The position numbers and the translations under genes are program-made. From contig JBBMOL010000057.1 of NCBI GenBank assembly GCA_037954665.1, positions 372,001 through 436,000 on the forward strand: a DNA stretch of 64,000 nucleotides, given 5' to 3'. This document shows, piece after piece, positions 46,815-59,800 of the stretch. Every line of letters starts with the position of its first letter. Position 1 is the stretch's first letter. Under the pieces are notes generated by a model. That model made no database searches. It saw only the letters and a program-made list of their open reading frames with translations, and was not told the DNA's origin. The DNA comes from Laguncularia racemosa (taxonomy: Eukaryota > Streptophyta > Magnoliopsida > Myrtales > Combretaceae).

Positions 46815-47094
46815 AATTTCCCGATTTTCTTTATATCGCAAATTGCATATATGCAATGCGATTTTTCCATTTTTTTTGTTTTTTTTTTAAATTTCAAAAA
46901 TTTGTAAAAATTATTCATCCCTTATTATTACTATTTCTGAAATCATTTTTCAAAATTGATGTGTTTTCCTATTTATTTATTTTTTTTGAATATTTTCCAT
47001 TATTTTTGCTAAATTAGAGAAAAATTGAAAAAAAATTGAAAATCGATTATTATTGATTATTACTCATTCCTAGGGCAAAAATGGGGTGTTTATA

Positions 47095-48096
47095 CACCTT
47101 AACATTTCATTATTTCACATATAACTCATTCAATAACTACCTAGCAATCACATATAACAAATTAAGTAAACCATATCTAGAATCCTAGCCTTAAGTACTT
47201 TTTGTCCCAAACTTAAGCTCAGTAGATATCTATATAATCATCAAGACATCATTCTTAATACTAATCCAAGCATAATATAATTCTCTTAATTCTTCTTAAT
47301 CTATGAGATTATCTAAGTTTTTACTAGCTATTTTGGTTGTGTGGAACTTTGGTTTAAATAAAAAGGTATTTAGATTTATAATGATAATGTCTTTTACTTA
47401 ACACAACCATGTTAAAGGTTGTGTTGCTCAGCATAGGCTAGTACACGGCCGTTTTAAGGGTTATGTATCTTTCAGTAATATTTGGCTTCAACATGGTTGG
47501 AATACGACCATGTTGGGAGGCCGTATTTCTCTAAATTTAACACGATCGAAACACAATTGTGTTGGGAGGCCATGTTCTTCTCATTTTAGCACTAGGGTAA
47601 CACGACCGTGTTGTATCTACACTAATTAATCTAATCTTCTCATTTTCTAATCCTAAGCTTAAGCACATCCTTAAAATATGAATTAGAATTTCTTACTTAG
47701 TTCAATTATGTTTGAAACCCCAAATTCAACAACTTCTATACTTGTTCAATCCATTCTTAAACTCGATTCCTATGAATAACCAAAATGATTTCATGGTTAA
47801 GTCTCCTTTAATAAAATACGTCTTGTAATAACTAATATCATACATTTTTGCTTCATTGCGATGTCTCCTTAGATTACTTTAGGTTTTTCCCATAGAGTTC
47901 TTTTCATCCCTCTTTAGTTTTCTAGATAGAAAAATGACCAATGAAAAAAAAAGGCAAAACCTTAGGTTCTTTTTGCTTATATTGTCCCACTAGGAAAAGA
48001 CGAAACTGCCTCTATCCTATTATCCTATTTACAACATTGCCAATTATTATATTTATACATATATTTATTTATTTATAAAAAAAAACGTGTATTACA
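47095..48096 (-). repeat. Outer element 3' LTR, proximal piece
   Basis: Continues the LTR cut by the inner element and matches 54,043-55,115. It contains CACGACCGTGTTG-type CG-rich motifs (about 47,430-47,610) and ends ACGTGTATTACA. Confidence 0.92.
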
Positions 48097-48112
48097 TTCT
48101 CTCTTCCCCCTT
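48097..48112 (-). promoter_or_regulatory. Outer element polypurine tract
   Basis: In element sense AAGGGGGAAGAGAGAA lies directly before the 3' LTR. It is purely purine, and its place confirms the minus orientation. Confidence 0.85.
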
Positions 48113-48128
48113 ATTAAAACTTTCGTCC

Positions 48129-51100
48129 TCATAAGTTACCTAAAATTGAGAAGAGTTCTAGATGCTTTCTTTTCATTTCTTCTTCTAATTCCCATATCAC
48201 TTCTAATTTTGTTTGATTTGTGCATTGTACCTTGACATGATGGATTTTTCTTCTTATTAAAACTTGTTCCTTGGTATCTACTATCCCCATAAATCTCCCT
48301 ATAGATGACAAGTCTGGTTGTACCTTCAAAGCTAAGGCCATCACTTGATCTAGGTTTGGTACAAATTTTCTTAACTTCAATACATAAAACATGTCATGTG
48401 CCCCGACCAGACTTAGCGATAGGGCTAACCTGTATGTGACTGTTCTGATTCTTTCTATAATTTCGAATGAACCCATATATCTTGGATTCAGTTTACCTCG
48501 CAGTCTAAACCTGATTACCCCTTTGGTTAGAGATATCTTTAGTAAGACTTTATCTCCCACTTGAAACTCTAGAGAGAGTCACCATTTGTCTACATAACTT
48601 TTCTGGCGACTCTAGGCTAATAGAATTTGTTGCCTTATTACTTTAACCTTGTTTATTGTTTCCTGTACTGTATCTAGCCCCAATACCCATATTTCTCCCA
48701 CTTCATCCCAGTTTAAGGGAGATCTGCACTTCCTACCATATAATGCTTCATAAGGAGCCATTTGTATAGTAGCTTGGTAATTCTTGTCATAAGCAAATTT
48801 TACTAAAGGTAAATGATCACTCTAGTTATCCCCTTGATCTAAGGTACAAGCTTGTAGTAAATCTTTCAAATTTTAAATAGTTCTTTCAGACTGCCCATCT
48901 ATCTAGGGATGAAATGCTTTACTAAACTGGAGTTTGGTTCCCAAGGTTTGATGCAGACTTTTCCAAAATCTGCTCACAAACCGAGTATCCTTGTCAAATG
49001 TAATTGTAGTTGGTACCCCGTGTAATATGACAATCTCTCTAATATACATTTAAGTAAGCTTTCCTAGTCTGTAGTCCACCTTAATTGGCAAGAAATGTGC
49101 AAACTTAGTCAATCTATCTACTATCACTCAAATTGCATCTTATTTCTCCTTTGTTCTTGGGAGTGCCGTGACAAAATCCATAGTTGCATGTTCCCACTTC
49201 CATTTAAGTATAGGAAGAGGTTGTAACTTACTAGTTGGTCTTTAGTGTTCAATTCTTATTTGTTGATAAGTGAGACACTTAGACTCATACTCTACTATCT
49301 CTCGTTTTATATTTTTCTACTAGTAAGTGTTCTTGAGATCTTTATACATCTTTATGCTTCTTGGGTGTACTATATACCCTGAGTAATGGGCTTCCTTCAT
49401 AATCTTCTTCTTTAATTCTATTTTATTTAGAACATGCCATTTGTTACTATACTTGACTACCCATTCAGCGTTTAACACAAGTTATGTGGCTTCACCTCGT
49501 TCTAATTTGTTCCTTATCTTCTGAATCTTATAATCTTCCATTTGTGTAGTTTTAATCTAATCTATATGATTAAGTTGGATACTAAGTGTAGCTAACCTAT
49601 TTCCCACTTCTTATGTCACCACTTCCAATTTCAGCTTATCCATATCTTCTAGTATTTTCCTATGAGATGTGATTAATCCTGCAATATTTATGTGTTTCTT
49701 CCTGCTTAAAGCATCTGCAACCACATTTTCTTTTCCAAGGTGATAATGAATTTCCACATCATAATCATTTATCAATTTAGTCACCTCCTTTGCCTCATAT
49801 TCAATTCCTTCTAGGTAAACAGATACTTCAAACTTTTATGATCTGTAAATATTTTACACTTCTCCCCATAAAGATAGTGTCTCCACAATTTTAGTGCCAA
49901 GATCACAACAGCTAATTCTAGGTCATGGATTGGGTAATTCTTCTCATATTGTTTTAGCTAGTAGGAGGCATATACAATGACTCTCTCATTTTGCAGAAGC
50001 ACACATCTCGAACCTTGATTTGATACATCATTGAATACTTCAAATTCTTCTCCCATCTTCAGTAATGCCAACACTGGAGCTATCATTAATTTATTCTTCA
50101 ATGTCGTAAAGCTACTCTCATGTTTATCACTCCATACAAACTTGGCCTTTTTCTTTGTCAATTGAGTTAAGGAAGTTACTAACCGAGAGAATCATTCTAC
50201 GAAGTGTTTGTAGTACCCAGCTAATCCTAGAAAACTCCTTACATTTATCACAGTTCTTAGTCTTGGCTAGTCACTTATCACATTTATCTTCTTAAGGTCT
50301 ACTGATATTCCTTTCTTATTTATCACATGTCTTAAGAAGGATACCTGTTCCAACCAAAATTCGCACTTACTGAATTTTGCATAAAGTTTTTCTTCCCTGA
50401 GTCTTTCTAGTACGATTCTAAGATATGCTTCATGTTATTCTTTACTTTTTGAGTAGATGAGGATATCATCTATGAAAACTATTACAAACTGGTCTAGCCA
50501 ATCTTTAAGCACTCTACTCATGAGGTCCATGAAAGGTGTTGGAATGTTTGTCAAACTAAAAGGCATCACCCAAAACTCGTAATGCCTATACCAAGTTTTG
50601 AAATTAGTCTTCTATATGTCTTCCTTCTTAATTCTTAATTGGTGATACCCCAAGTCAATTTTGGAGAAGACTTAAGCTCCTTATAATTGATCAAATAGGT
50701 CATCAATCCCAAAGAGAGGGTATTTGTTTTTTATTGTGACTCGGTTTAGCTCCCTATAATCTATACACAGTCTCATGCTCCCATCCTTCTTCTTAACAAA
50801 TAGCACTAAAGCACCCCATGGTTAGACACTTGGTCTAATAAACCAATTATCTTGAAGCTCTTGAAGTTGAGTTTTTAGTTTAGATAGTTCTATAGGTGCT
50901 ATTCTGTATGGTGCTTTAGATATGGGTGTCGTTCCTAATACAAGATCGATATAGAATTCTATCTCTCTAACTGGTGGTAAACTTGGCAAATTCTCAGGAA
51001 AAAACGTTTGTATACTCATTCACTACACACACCTTTTCCAATTCTTTAACTTGTTTTGTCTCTACTAATAAGGTTAACAGTTTTCCTTTGTTCTATAACT

Positions 51101-51480
51101 CGTATGTTAGAAGAGTTATAGGTTTCTGTGGATCTAACTTGAATACAATTTGTTTCTCATTAAGAAAATCAAACCTAACCACTAGATTGTAACAATCTAT
51201 AGTGGCTTTGTACTTAGACAACCAATTCACTCCTCAAATTAGATCGAACTCTATCATCTCTAATACAAACAATTCAACTAGCATTTTCTTACCATATTTT
51301 ACAATCTCCACCTCTTTACACATTTGATCTAATTTCCCGCCTATTCCAAAAGGAGTATTTACAATCATAACATCCTCCAATACAATAGGTTTTAATCCAC
51401 ATACATTCATAAATACAGGTGATATACAAGAATGTGTTGCACCCGTGTTAAACAGTATATAGGCAATATTTGAGTTTATG
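48129..51480 (-). pseudogene. Outer element protease-RT-RNase H-integrase-chromodomain relic
   Basis: Heavily decayed. From 5' to 3' in element sense: protease with LFNTGATHS (usual D changed to N) near 51,475-51,440; RT with VIVFIDDILIYS near 50,490-50,452; RNase H near 50,100-49,900 (VFNDVSNQG, usual D-A-S lost); integrase core to about 48,600 (SKAFHPQIDGQSERT near 48,910); and an open 143-residue end (48,560-48,129) with MGDKVLLKIS, GSFEIIERI and a chromodomain-like HHVKVQ...VIWELEEEM. The chromodomain form fits Tekay. Many frameshifts and stops; no product expected. Confidence 0.85.
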
Positions 51481-51726
51481 AGCAGTGCACTATTATGGTA
51501 TCTTGATCATGGGCATCCCATTCCTATTACTATTGTAATGTAAACACCCTACCAGGTGTCCTCTGTCTTAGTCCCACGTTTTGATTTTTGCCTAGTGGTC
51601 CTCTAAGTGCAAGTCATATAGGCTATTGGGCTTGTGGAGATGCAGTTGCTTGAGTATGTTGAGCACCACACTTAAATGATCTATGCACTCTCTGCTTATA
51701 GGTGTAGCAGAAAGTCTAGGGGAGAG

Positions 51727-52740
51727 TCCTTTCAGTGCAACTCCTATTGGTATGTCCTGTTTTGCCATAAGAGAAGCATACCCCTTCTAGCCAATTACAC
51801 TATTGTAGATCATGAGCTTATAAAGATCTAGGGCACCTCATACCCAAACCTGTCTATGGAGGGGGAAGCAGTGCTAAAAGTGCAAGCCTAATATGAAGAG
51901 GTCTAGGCACATAAGCTATAGGTTTGGCTAGATATACAACTGACATCTTCCCTTTATTTGCATACGGTATGCTGGAAATAGGCCTTTTCCCAAAACTGAT
52001 CCTGATCTGTGGGATTGTTGGTCCTTAGTTCTCTTTTTGCTCTACTCCAAGTATTTTGCTTTGTCAACTACTTTTGCATTAGTCAACTGAAAAGCCCCCA
52101 CTTCATGTTGTATGGTAGGCTCTAATCTTCTCAAAAATCTTCTAGCTCGGGAAGCATCATCTCTTCTCATCACCTCCAGTAAGAATTTGCTTAAGCGATT
52201 TAGCTCCACTTCATATGCCTCCACAGATCTACTGCCCTGTTGGTAGTGATAATAATCCGCCTCCATTTTGTCTTTGATTCTAATAGGGAAGTACTTTTCA
52301 TATAAGAGTTCCTTAAACCTCTACCATTGGTTAGGAGCTCCTACCAATATAGATAATACTGGTTTACCAATCTCCAACTGCTCCCTTCAGCATATAAGTA
52401 ACATATCTCACTTTTCTATCTTTAGGAACCATGAAGGCTTTAAAGGTCCTTTCAATCTTAGCGATCCAATATTCAGCCTCTATTGGATCGTCAACCTTTA
52501 GGTAAAACTCCTTAGCTAGTCTTACAAATTTTTCTAGCCCATAAGTTTTCTCTACAAGCCTGACAGGTCTCACAGCCTGTTGTTATTGTTGTGCCAATAT
52601 TCCCACTAGAGCATTTACAGTCTCTAGCAACTGAGCCACCATAACATTACTCTAGGGTTTCCTGCTAAGGTGGTCTTTGAGGGTTCCTCTCCTCTAGGGC
52701 ATCTCCACCCTATCCAACATTAGATGAACCCCGCATGATA
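51727..52740 (-). pseudogene. Outer element gag relic
   Basis: In element sense: about 52,573-52,364 holds EAEYWIAKIERTFKAF and DRKVRYVTYMLKGAVGDW, typical gypsy capsid. About 52,266-52,042 continues with EVELNRLSKFLLEV and ARRFLRRLEP. A zinc knuckle near 51,782-51,727 reads CFSYGKTGHTNRSC, its second Cys changed to Tyr. Confidence 0.85.
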
Positions 52741-53124
52741 TTTCTTCTTATAAGCATTTTGTGTAAATTAAGATAGCAAAATGATTCCAAAGTTAGAATT
52801 TATAAGGGAGTTAGTGACAGTATACATCTATGTATACTTAAGCTCAAACATATGCATACACATATACATAATTAAACAGGAATATTCAATAGAATACTAT
52901 TGCATAAAATATTTGGATTAATATAGCATAATAGTTATTCCCTAATTTACCCATTCTCTTCATTCTTATAGATCTATAAATCATTTACTTAGTCTTCTAA
53001 AGATTTCAACTTAACTTCTATTGATTGAATTCTACACTTTTTAAATCATTACTTAATTCTAGGAGTCATCAGCTTAATCTCTATTTGATCACATCCTAAA
53101 TTCTAAAGATCATCAAAACCTAGT

Positions 53125-53136
53125 GATCTGATACTA
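53125..53136 (-). promoter_or_regulatory. Possible outer element primer-binding site (initiator Met)
   Basis: In element sense TAGTATCAGATC, two mismatches from TGGTATCAGAGC. It is 72 nt from the LTR instead of next to it; the gap contains repeated TCTAxxGATCATCAA motifs that may have expanded. Confidence 0.45.
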
Positions 53137-53208
53137 CTTACTTATATTCTTTTGATCAAAACCTAAGCTTCTAGGGATCATCAATCTAAGCTCTAATAAA
53201 ACTTAAGT

Positions 53209-55115
53209 TGTAATACCCTAGAACTTAGAGCATCACAGCTTGCCACGTGTCATTACTACCAAGCAACATGCTAAGACACTAAAATTCCATCATGCTTCGA
53301 AAACCTGATCATTTACATTGGCCACTATGGTACTATAACTGCAATCAATTAAATGACTTTTAGGTGAGTCATTTCTAATCCTCATTATTTAATAAGAACC
53401 AAATCTCAAAATAACAATTATCTTTATCACTTCAATTTGGCTAATAAAACATCAAATTAGAAAAAATCTTCCTCTATATAATAGTAGTGTTTTCTTCTTG
53501 TTTCATCCATATAGTACCCCACCAAGCCTCCTTTCTCATCATATTCCACTTGCTCATCGTTTTCGCCTACAACTAAATATATATATATATATATATATAT
53601 AGGAAGGGGGGGTGAGCCTAAGCTTAATATGTGAGTACCACACTCACATGCGCATGGCACACCATAGTAATATCACGTGCATATGTATAGCATTTATCGT
53701 CAACACATGCACAATTAAGTTCACACATCAACATCAAAATTAATTATAACACATAGGGGTACTCATGACTTCGGTATACACAAGTTTTATCCTGGTGGGA
53801 ACTATCTCTGCGGACCTCGTCTAACCCTAATGACAACTTCCACTGCTGGCCTCGTCTAACCCTAATCTACCTTTAGATCATTTTGATACACGGCTCCACT
53901 AGGGACAATGCGACATACCAATCATCGAGATGCCCCCTAGGGACCTGCCACTATGGGCCCCTAGCTCGAGCCAAGCACAAACAATACATCTCATTTAATT
54001 CATATAACATTGTAATAATTCATTATTCCAAGTAATTCATATAACACCTTAACATTTCATTATTTCACATATAACTCATTCGATAGCTACCTAGTAATCA
54101 CATACAACAAACCAAGTAAACACGTACCTAGAATCCTACCCTTAAGTACTGCTTGTCCCAAACTTAAGCTAAGTTGATATCTATATAATCATCAGGACAT
54201 CATTCTTAGTACTAATCCAAGCGTAATATAATTCTCCTAATTCCTCTTAATCTATGAGGTTATCTAAGGTTTCACTAGTTATCTTGGTTATGTGGAACTT
54301 TGGTTTAAATAAAAAGGTATTTAGATTTATAATGATACTTTCTTTCACTTAACACGATCATGTTAGAAGCCATGTTACTCAACATAGGCTAGTACACAAC
54401 CGTTTTAAGGGTCATCTATCTTTTAGTAGGATTTGACTTCAACATGGTCGAAACATGATCGTGTTAAGAGGTCGTATTCTTCTTATTTTAATAAGGGGAT
54501 AGCACGACCATGTTGGATGGACGTGTATCTCTCAATTTGTTTTGGTAAATCAACATGGGAGCAACACGACGTTGTTGGATGGTCATGTATCTCTTAATTT
54601 GTTTTTTGAATCCTAATTTTTCTACACTAATTCATCTAATCTCTTCATTTTCTAATTTTAAGCTTAAGTACATCAAAAAATATGAATTAGAATTTCTTAC
54701 TTGGTTCAATTACGCTTGAAACTCTAAATTCAACAATTTTCTTGCTTGTTAAATCCGTCCTTAAGCTCAATTCCTATGAACAACCAAAATGATTTCATAG
54801 TTGAGTCTCCTTTAATAAAATATGTCTTGTAATAAATAAAATCATACCTTTTTGCTTCGCAGTGATGTCTCCTTAGACTACTTTAGGTTTTTTCCGTAAA
54901 GTCCTTTGTAGAGTTATTTCTCTCCCTCTTTAGTTTTTTAGATAGAAAACTGACCAATGAGAAAAAGGACAAAACCTTAGTTTCTTTTCCTTATATTGTC
55001 TTATTAGGAAAAGACAAAACTTTCTTTGTCCCATTGTCCTATTTACAACATTACCATTTATTATATTTATACATATATTTATTTATTTATCTATTTAAAA
55101 AAAACATGTATTACA
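53209..55115 (-). repeat. Outer element 5' LTR (intact, 1,907 bp)
   Basis: Uninterrupted LTR, TGTAATAC to GTATTACA in element sense. It contains an (AT)n microsatellite (53,578-53,600), CACGACCATGTTGG-type repeats (about 54,350-54,590) and, at about 54,045, the undisturbed CACCT target that the inner element used in the other LTR. Confidence 0.93.
53578..53600. repeat. (AT)n microsatellite
   Basis: An alternating AT run in the outer 5' LTR, absent at the same place in the 3' LTR. Confidence 0.9.
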
Positions 55116-55132
55116 TCCTATATTTCCAAAAG

Positions 55133-55692
55133 TGATGGAGATACAGGAGACACGGGCTGATACACAGCTTGTTACACGGTCGTGTAATGAGTGAAAGGAA
55201 CTTCCAGAAAGACATACGACCTCTATACATAGCCTGAGGCACGACCGTGTATTCAATTAGGAAATCCCACAAAAGTATACACGGCCTCTACACACGGCCT
55301 GAAGCACGACCGTGTATTCGACCAGGATATCCCACAGAAGCATACACGGCCAGGGACACGGCCGTATGTACGGTCAGGAATGTTCACAGAATTATACACG
55401 GCTGGGAGGCACGGTCGTGTACACGACAGATAATAGACGTGTATAGTAATATTTATTTCCACGTGTACGTGTATATTTCCTTTTCTATGTATTTTTATAG
55501 GGTAGTATATATACCGATATTAGGTTATTTTAGGGTTACGTTTTATTATCCTTTGAAATACACTTTGAGAGAGAGAATTTCTCCGTTTATTGGTTGTGCG
55601 CAACTAGAGTTGGCAACAAAGATTTCTTCTTTGCTGTCTGTGAAACCAATCCGTATTCGGATTCGTTTCGTTACGCTTTCCGCACTGCGTCA
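55133..55692 (+). repeat. E3 5' LTR
   Basis: 560 bp, TGATGGAGA to GCGTCA. The U3 contains repeats of about 60 bp on CATACACGGCC and GCACGACCGTGTATTC. TATATATA is at 55,506-55,513. It is shorter than the 3' LTR mainly because one CCTCCATACACGG segment is missing. Confidence 0.93.
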
Positions 55693-55694
55693 GT

Positions 55695-55706
55695 TGGTAT
55701 CAGAGC
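55695..55706 (+). promoter_or_regulatory. E3 primer-binding site (initiator tRNA-Met)
   Basis: TGGTATCAGAGC, extended by CAGG, 2 nt after the LTR. It matches initiator tRNA-Met over 16 nt. Confidence 0.94.
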
Positions 55707-55725
55707 CAGGCTATTTCATGTGGAG

Positions 55726-56831
55726 ATGTCAACTCATCAAGGCGATGACAGCGGTCGTGTTCTTAACGGTGTTCAAGATGCAAGGTTACAAGGGAACCAT
55801 CAATGGGTTCCAAAGGCAGAGTTCGACGCAATGCATCAGAAGGTCGGCGTATGGAATGGCGCCTTGATGAACTGATCGAGCGTTTCGACGCCTTAGTGGT
55901 AGACCCCAATAGGGTAGGAGGTGTTGGTAGGAATCCGCTACGTGCAGTGGAGGAATTCGGGGGACGTATAATCCGACCTATCGTTGAGAACAAGTGGGAA
56001 CGTGTAGGGAATGAGGACTCCAGCGAGGAGAGTGATGATACGTATGGGAGTAGACTACAGCGAGGACGTGGTGGTTATTGGATGGCTCATCATGGGAACC
56101 ATCATAGAGATGGCGACTATTGGAGGAACCGTGGAGGTTATGATCAGGGAGACGAAGGAGACTACCTCTTGAAGGTCGACATTCCATGGTTTGGTGGCAG
56201 CCTTAATATCGAAGGCTTCCTCTATTGGATTGCGGAAGTGGATCGGTTCTTCGACTATATGGAGATTCCCGAAGACCGTCGAGTAAGGTTGGTGGCATGC
56301 AGGTTGAAGAGTGGTGCCTCGGCATGGTAGGAGAGGCTACAGAGCAGGAGGCAAAGGGAAGGAAAGCACCCGGTGAGATCATGGTATCGCATGAAGCAGT
56401 TGCTGCAACATGATTTCCTCCCGCCAGACTATGAGCAGATATTGTTCCAACAATATCAGTGGTGCCGCCAGGGACAACGTTCAGTGCATGAGTATACGGC
56501 GGAGTTCATGAGGTTGGCTGAGCGGAATGACTTGAGGGAAAGCGAAGGCCAGCAAGTAGCAAAGTATGTGGAAGGACTGAAGCTCCAAATTAAAGACAAA
56601 ATTGGGGTTACAATGGTGAGGACTCTAGTAGAGGCAAAGAATTTAGCTCTCCGTGCAAAACTAGTGTTGCAAGAACAGGGAGTAGATATGGAGGAGGAAG
56701 GAAGGGATATGTTGGTGAAGCTGTGGGTAGTGGAAGTAAGTCGGGTTTTGAGAAGGGAAGAATCGCTACATACAAGCCTATGGAGGACAATGCCAAGAGA
56801 GAAGAGAAAAGTGAGGGAAAGAAGCCGATAG
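55726..56831 (+). pseudogene. E3 gag
   Basis: The ATG at 55,726 opens MSTHQGDDSGRVL, aligned with the start of E1 Gag. A frameshift near 55,845 moves the frame, which then runs from about 55,803 with one TAG at 56,328 (a Trp codon in E1) to 56,831. Capsid-like region: LKVDIPWFGGSLNIEGFLYW (about 56,170-56,230), DYMEIPEDRRVRLVACRLK, and FLPPDYEQILFQQYQWCRQG near 56,415-56,475. A second frameshift near 56,715 joins it to the next segment. Confidence 0.88.
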
Positions 56832-59800
56832 AACATAAGGGAACCCAGAGGCAGAGTAATCCCTACGCCAAACCCATTTTGGGCAAATGTTTCCGATGCA
56901 TTCAACCGGGTCAACGGTCAAACGAATGTCCTGCGAGGAGAAGCGTAAACATCCTTGATAAGGAGGATGATGAGGAGGTTTGCTGTGAGCCTGACGGAGA
57001 GGGAGAGTATTATGAGGAGAAAGAAGAAGCAACAAAACCAACTTATGTGATTCGACGCATGATGCTAACCTCGAAGCAAGAAGAGATCACACAGTGGTAC
57101 CAGTTGTTTCGCACAAGGTGTACTATCAAGGGGAAGTTATTTGAGCTAATAGTAGATAGCAGTAGTTGCGAAAACATCATAGGAAGGGAAGTTGTGAAAC
57201 AGGTGCAGCTGCCTATCGAGAAGCACCCGAATCCGTACACCATTGGTTGGATTAAAGCGGCCGAAAAGATTGAAGTCAAGGAGAGATGCAAGGTACATTT
57301 CTCAATAGGAAAGTACTGTGATGAAGCATTCTGTGATATTGTGGACATGGATGCTTGTCACATCTTGTTCGGGAGGCCATGGCAATTTGATGTGGACGCA
57401 CAGCATGCGAGCAAAGAGAATGTATATAGATTGGAAAAGGAGGGTGTGAGGTACACCTTGTTACCATTGAAAAGGGAAGGACGCGCGAAGGGAAAGAAGG
57501 TTGAAAGTCGTTTGTTCCTAACCGTCACTCAATCAGAGAAGGAAGTGATGGAAGACTTGAGGGAGTCGCAGGTGGTACACGCCCTCATAGTAAAAGATGT
57601 GGTAGTAGGAGAGGAGGAGGTTGCTGGGAAAGTACTCGAGGCAGTGAAGAGTCTACTGGAGGAGTTTAAGGAGGTGGTTCCGGATGATCTACCTGAGGGG
57701 CTACCCCCTCTGAGAGACATTCAACACCAGATAGACTTGGTGCCCGGAGCAAGTCTCCCAAACCTCCCACATTATAGGATGAGTCCTAAGGAGACCGAAG
57801 TTCTATAGGAGAAGGTCTAAGAGCTCTTGGACAAAGGGTTTATCCAGGACAGTTTGAGTCCGTGCACGGTTCCAGCCTTGTTAACTCCCAAGAAATATGG
57901 GAGCTGGAGGATGTGTGTTGATAGCAGAGCTATCAATAAGATTACCATAGGGTATAAATTCCCTATCCTGCGCATCGAGGATATGTTGGATCAATTGAGT
58001 GGTGCTACTATTTTCTCCAAGATAGATTTGCAGAGTGGGTACCACCAAATTCGGATCCGTCCTGGAGACGAATGGAAGACGGCATTCAAGACCAAGGAGG
58101 GGCTGTATGAGTGGCTAGTGATGCCATTTGGTCTTAGTAATGTGCCGAGCACCTTCATGAGAGTAATGAACCAGGTATTAAAACCCTTTAATGGTCGTTT
58201 CATTGTTGTGTACTTCGATGATAATTTGGTATTCAGTAAGTCTAAAGAAGAACATTTTGAGCATTTGAAATGCGTGTTATCTATACTAAAAGAGAAAAAA
58301 CTGTTCGCTAATCTTAAGAAGTGCACATTCATGTCAAGGCGACTATTGTTCCTTGGGTTTGTAGTCAGTAGTGAAGGGGTAATGGTGGATGACGAAAAGG
58401 TGAAAGCGATTAAAGAATGGCTTGTTCCGAGAACCGTTACTAAGTTGAGAAGCTTTCTCGGCCTAGTTAGTTTCTACAGAAGATTCATTAAGCACTTTAG
58501 TGTAGTCGCTGCCCCCTTGACTGAGTGTTTGAAGAAGGGTAAGTTCCAATGGGGCAAAGAAGCCGAAACGAGCTTCATGAACTTAAAGCAACGATTGTGT
58601 GGCGCTCCTGTATTAGCGCTACCAGATTTTGAGAAGTTATTTGAGGTGGATTGCGACGCCAGTGGGGTTGAAGTTAGTGCAGTACTGTCACAGGAAAGAA
58701 GACCAATCGCCTTTTATAGTGAAAAATTGTGTGAAGCAAGGAGAACTTAGTCTACATATGACAAGGAATTCTACGTCGTGGTGAGAGCCCTTAAAGTATG
58801 GGAGCACTATTTGATTGGGAAAGAGTTCGTCTTATACTCGAACTGCGGGGCTCTTAAACACTTGAGTGGTCAAACCTGAATTAGTAAGGACATGCACACT
58901 AGGTGGATTGAGTTCTTACAAAGGTTTCCTTTTAGACTAATGCACAAGTCGGGTGTGCAAAACAAGGTCACGGATGCCCTGAGTAGAAGAGCAGATGTCC
59001 TACTTACTTTAAGTACGGACATTGTCGGTTTTGAGAAACTAAAGGAGCTATATGAAGGTGATAGCGACTTTAAGGACACTTGGACTAAGTGTGCCAACAG
59101 AGAACCTTGTGACAACTATCATATCCATGAGGGATACTTAATGAAAGGAAATCAACTGTGCATTCCTGAATCTTCCTTACGGGAAAAGCTTATCCGAGAT
59201 CTGCACGGTGGTGGATTAGCGGGACATATGGGTAGAGATATGACCCTAGCCGCAGTTACTGAAAGATATTTTTGGCCTCGGTTAAGGAAGGATGTGTATC
59301 AAATTGTGGAAAGGTGCTACATTTGCCAAGTGTCGAAGGGGAAATCCCAAAACACTGGCCTATATACTCCTCTTCCCGTGCCGGCAAACATTTGGAAGGA
59401 CTTGTTGATGGACTTTATACTTGGTTTGCCTCGTACCCAACGAGGTGCTGACTCTATGTTTGTTGTAGTTGACAGGTTTTCCAAGATGGCTCATTTTATT
59501 CCCTGCAGAAAGACCGCTGATGCACGGGCTATTGCGCGGCTGTTCTTCAAGGAAGTGGTGCGGTTACATGGGGTCCCAAAGTCCATTACTTCCGACAGAG
59601 ATAGCAAATTCCTTAGTCACTTTTGGAAGACTCTCTGGTATATGTTTGACTCGTCTCTGAATTACAGCAGCACCGCTCATCCCCAAACCGATGGTCAAAC
59701 AGAGGTAACTAACGGAACCCTCGGAAACCTCATCAGAAGTATTTGCCGTGAGAAGCCAGGGCAGTGGGATTAGGCATTAGCTCAGGCTGAATTCGCTTAC

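Larger units (their letters stand above)
32184..47094 (-). mobile_element. E2 inner: Ogre/Tat-like LTR retrotransposon (14.9 kb)
   Basis: Minus-strand element with 2-kb LTRs, TGTAAACACC... to ...ACTCGACA in element sense, and a perfect CACCT duplication (32179-32183 and 47095-47099). The intact outer LTR near 54,045 shows the empty site. In element order: 5' LTR, tRNA-Arg primer-binding site, an extra ORF1, gag-protease, RT with two RNase H domains, integrase, a tandem-repeat 3' untranslated region, polypurine tract, 3' LTR. The extra 5' ORF, second RNase H, tRNA-Arg primer and repeat-bearing 3' region are the hallmarks of the Ogre/Tat lineage. Confidence 0.93.
45049..47094 (-). repeat. Inner element 5' LTR
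   Basis: 2,046 bp; matches the 3' LTR from end to end. In element order: TGTAAACACC, AT-rich U3, tRNA-like unit (46,814-46,718), TATA box (46,412-46,405), GC-richer leader, AT-rich region, and a GGAGTCGCCACC motif near 45,162 that echoes the primer-binding site. Confidence 0.93.
31363..55115 (-). mobile_element. E2 outer: Tekay-like chromovirus LTR retrotransposon, split by a nested element
   Basis: Minus-strand Ty3/gypsy element. Its LTRs read TGTAATAC...GTATTACA in element sense. The 5' LTR is at 53209-55115; the 3' LTR is in two pieces, 31363-32183 and 47095-48096, because a 14.9-kb element sits inside it. Without that insert the element is about 8.8 kb. Flanks TCCTG (31358-31362) and TCCTA (55116-55120) are a 5-bp target duplication with one transition. 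A chromodomain-like end after integrase places it with chromoviruses; the 1.9-kb LTRs fit Tekay. The coding region is heavily decayed. Confidence 0.88.
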
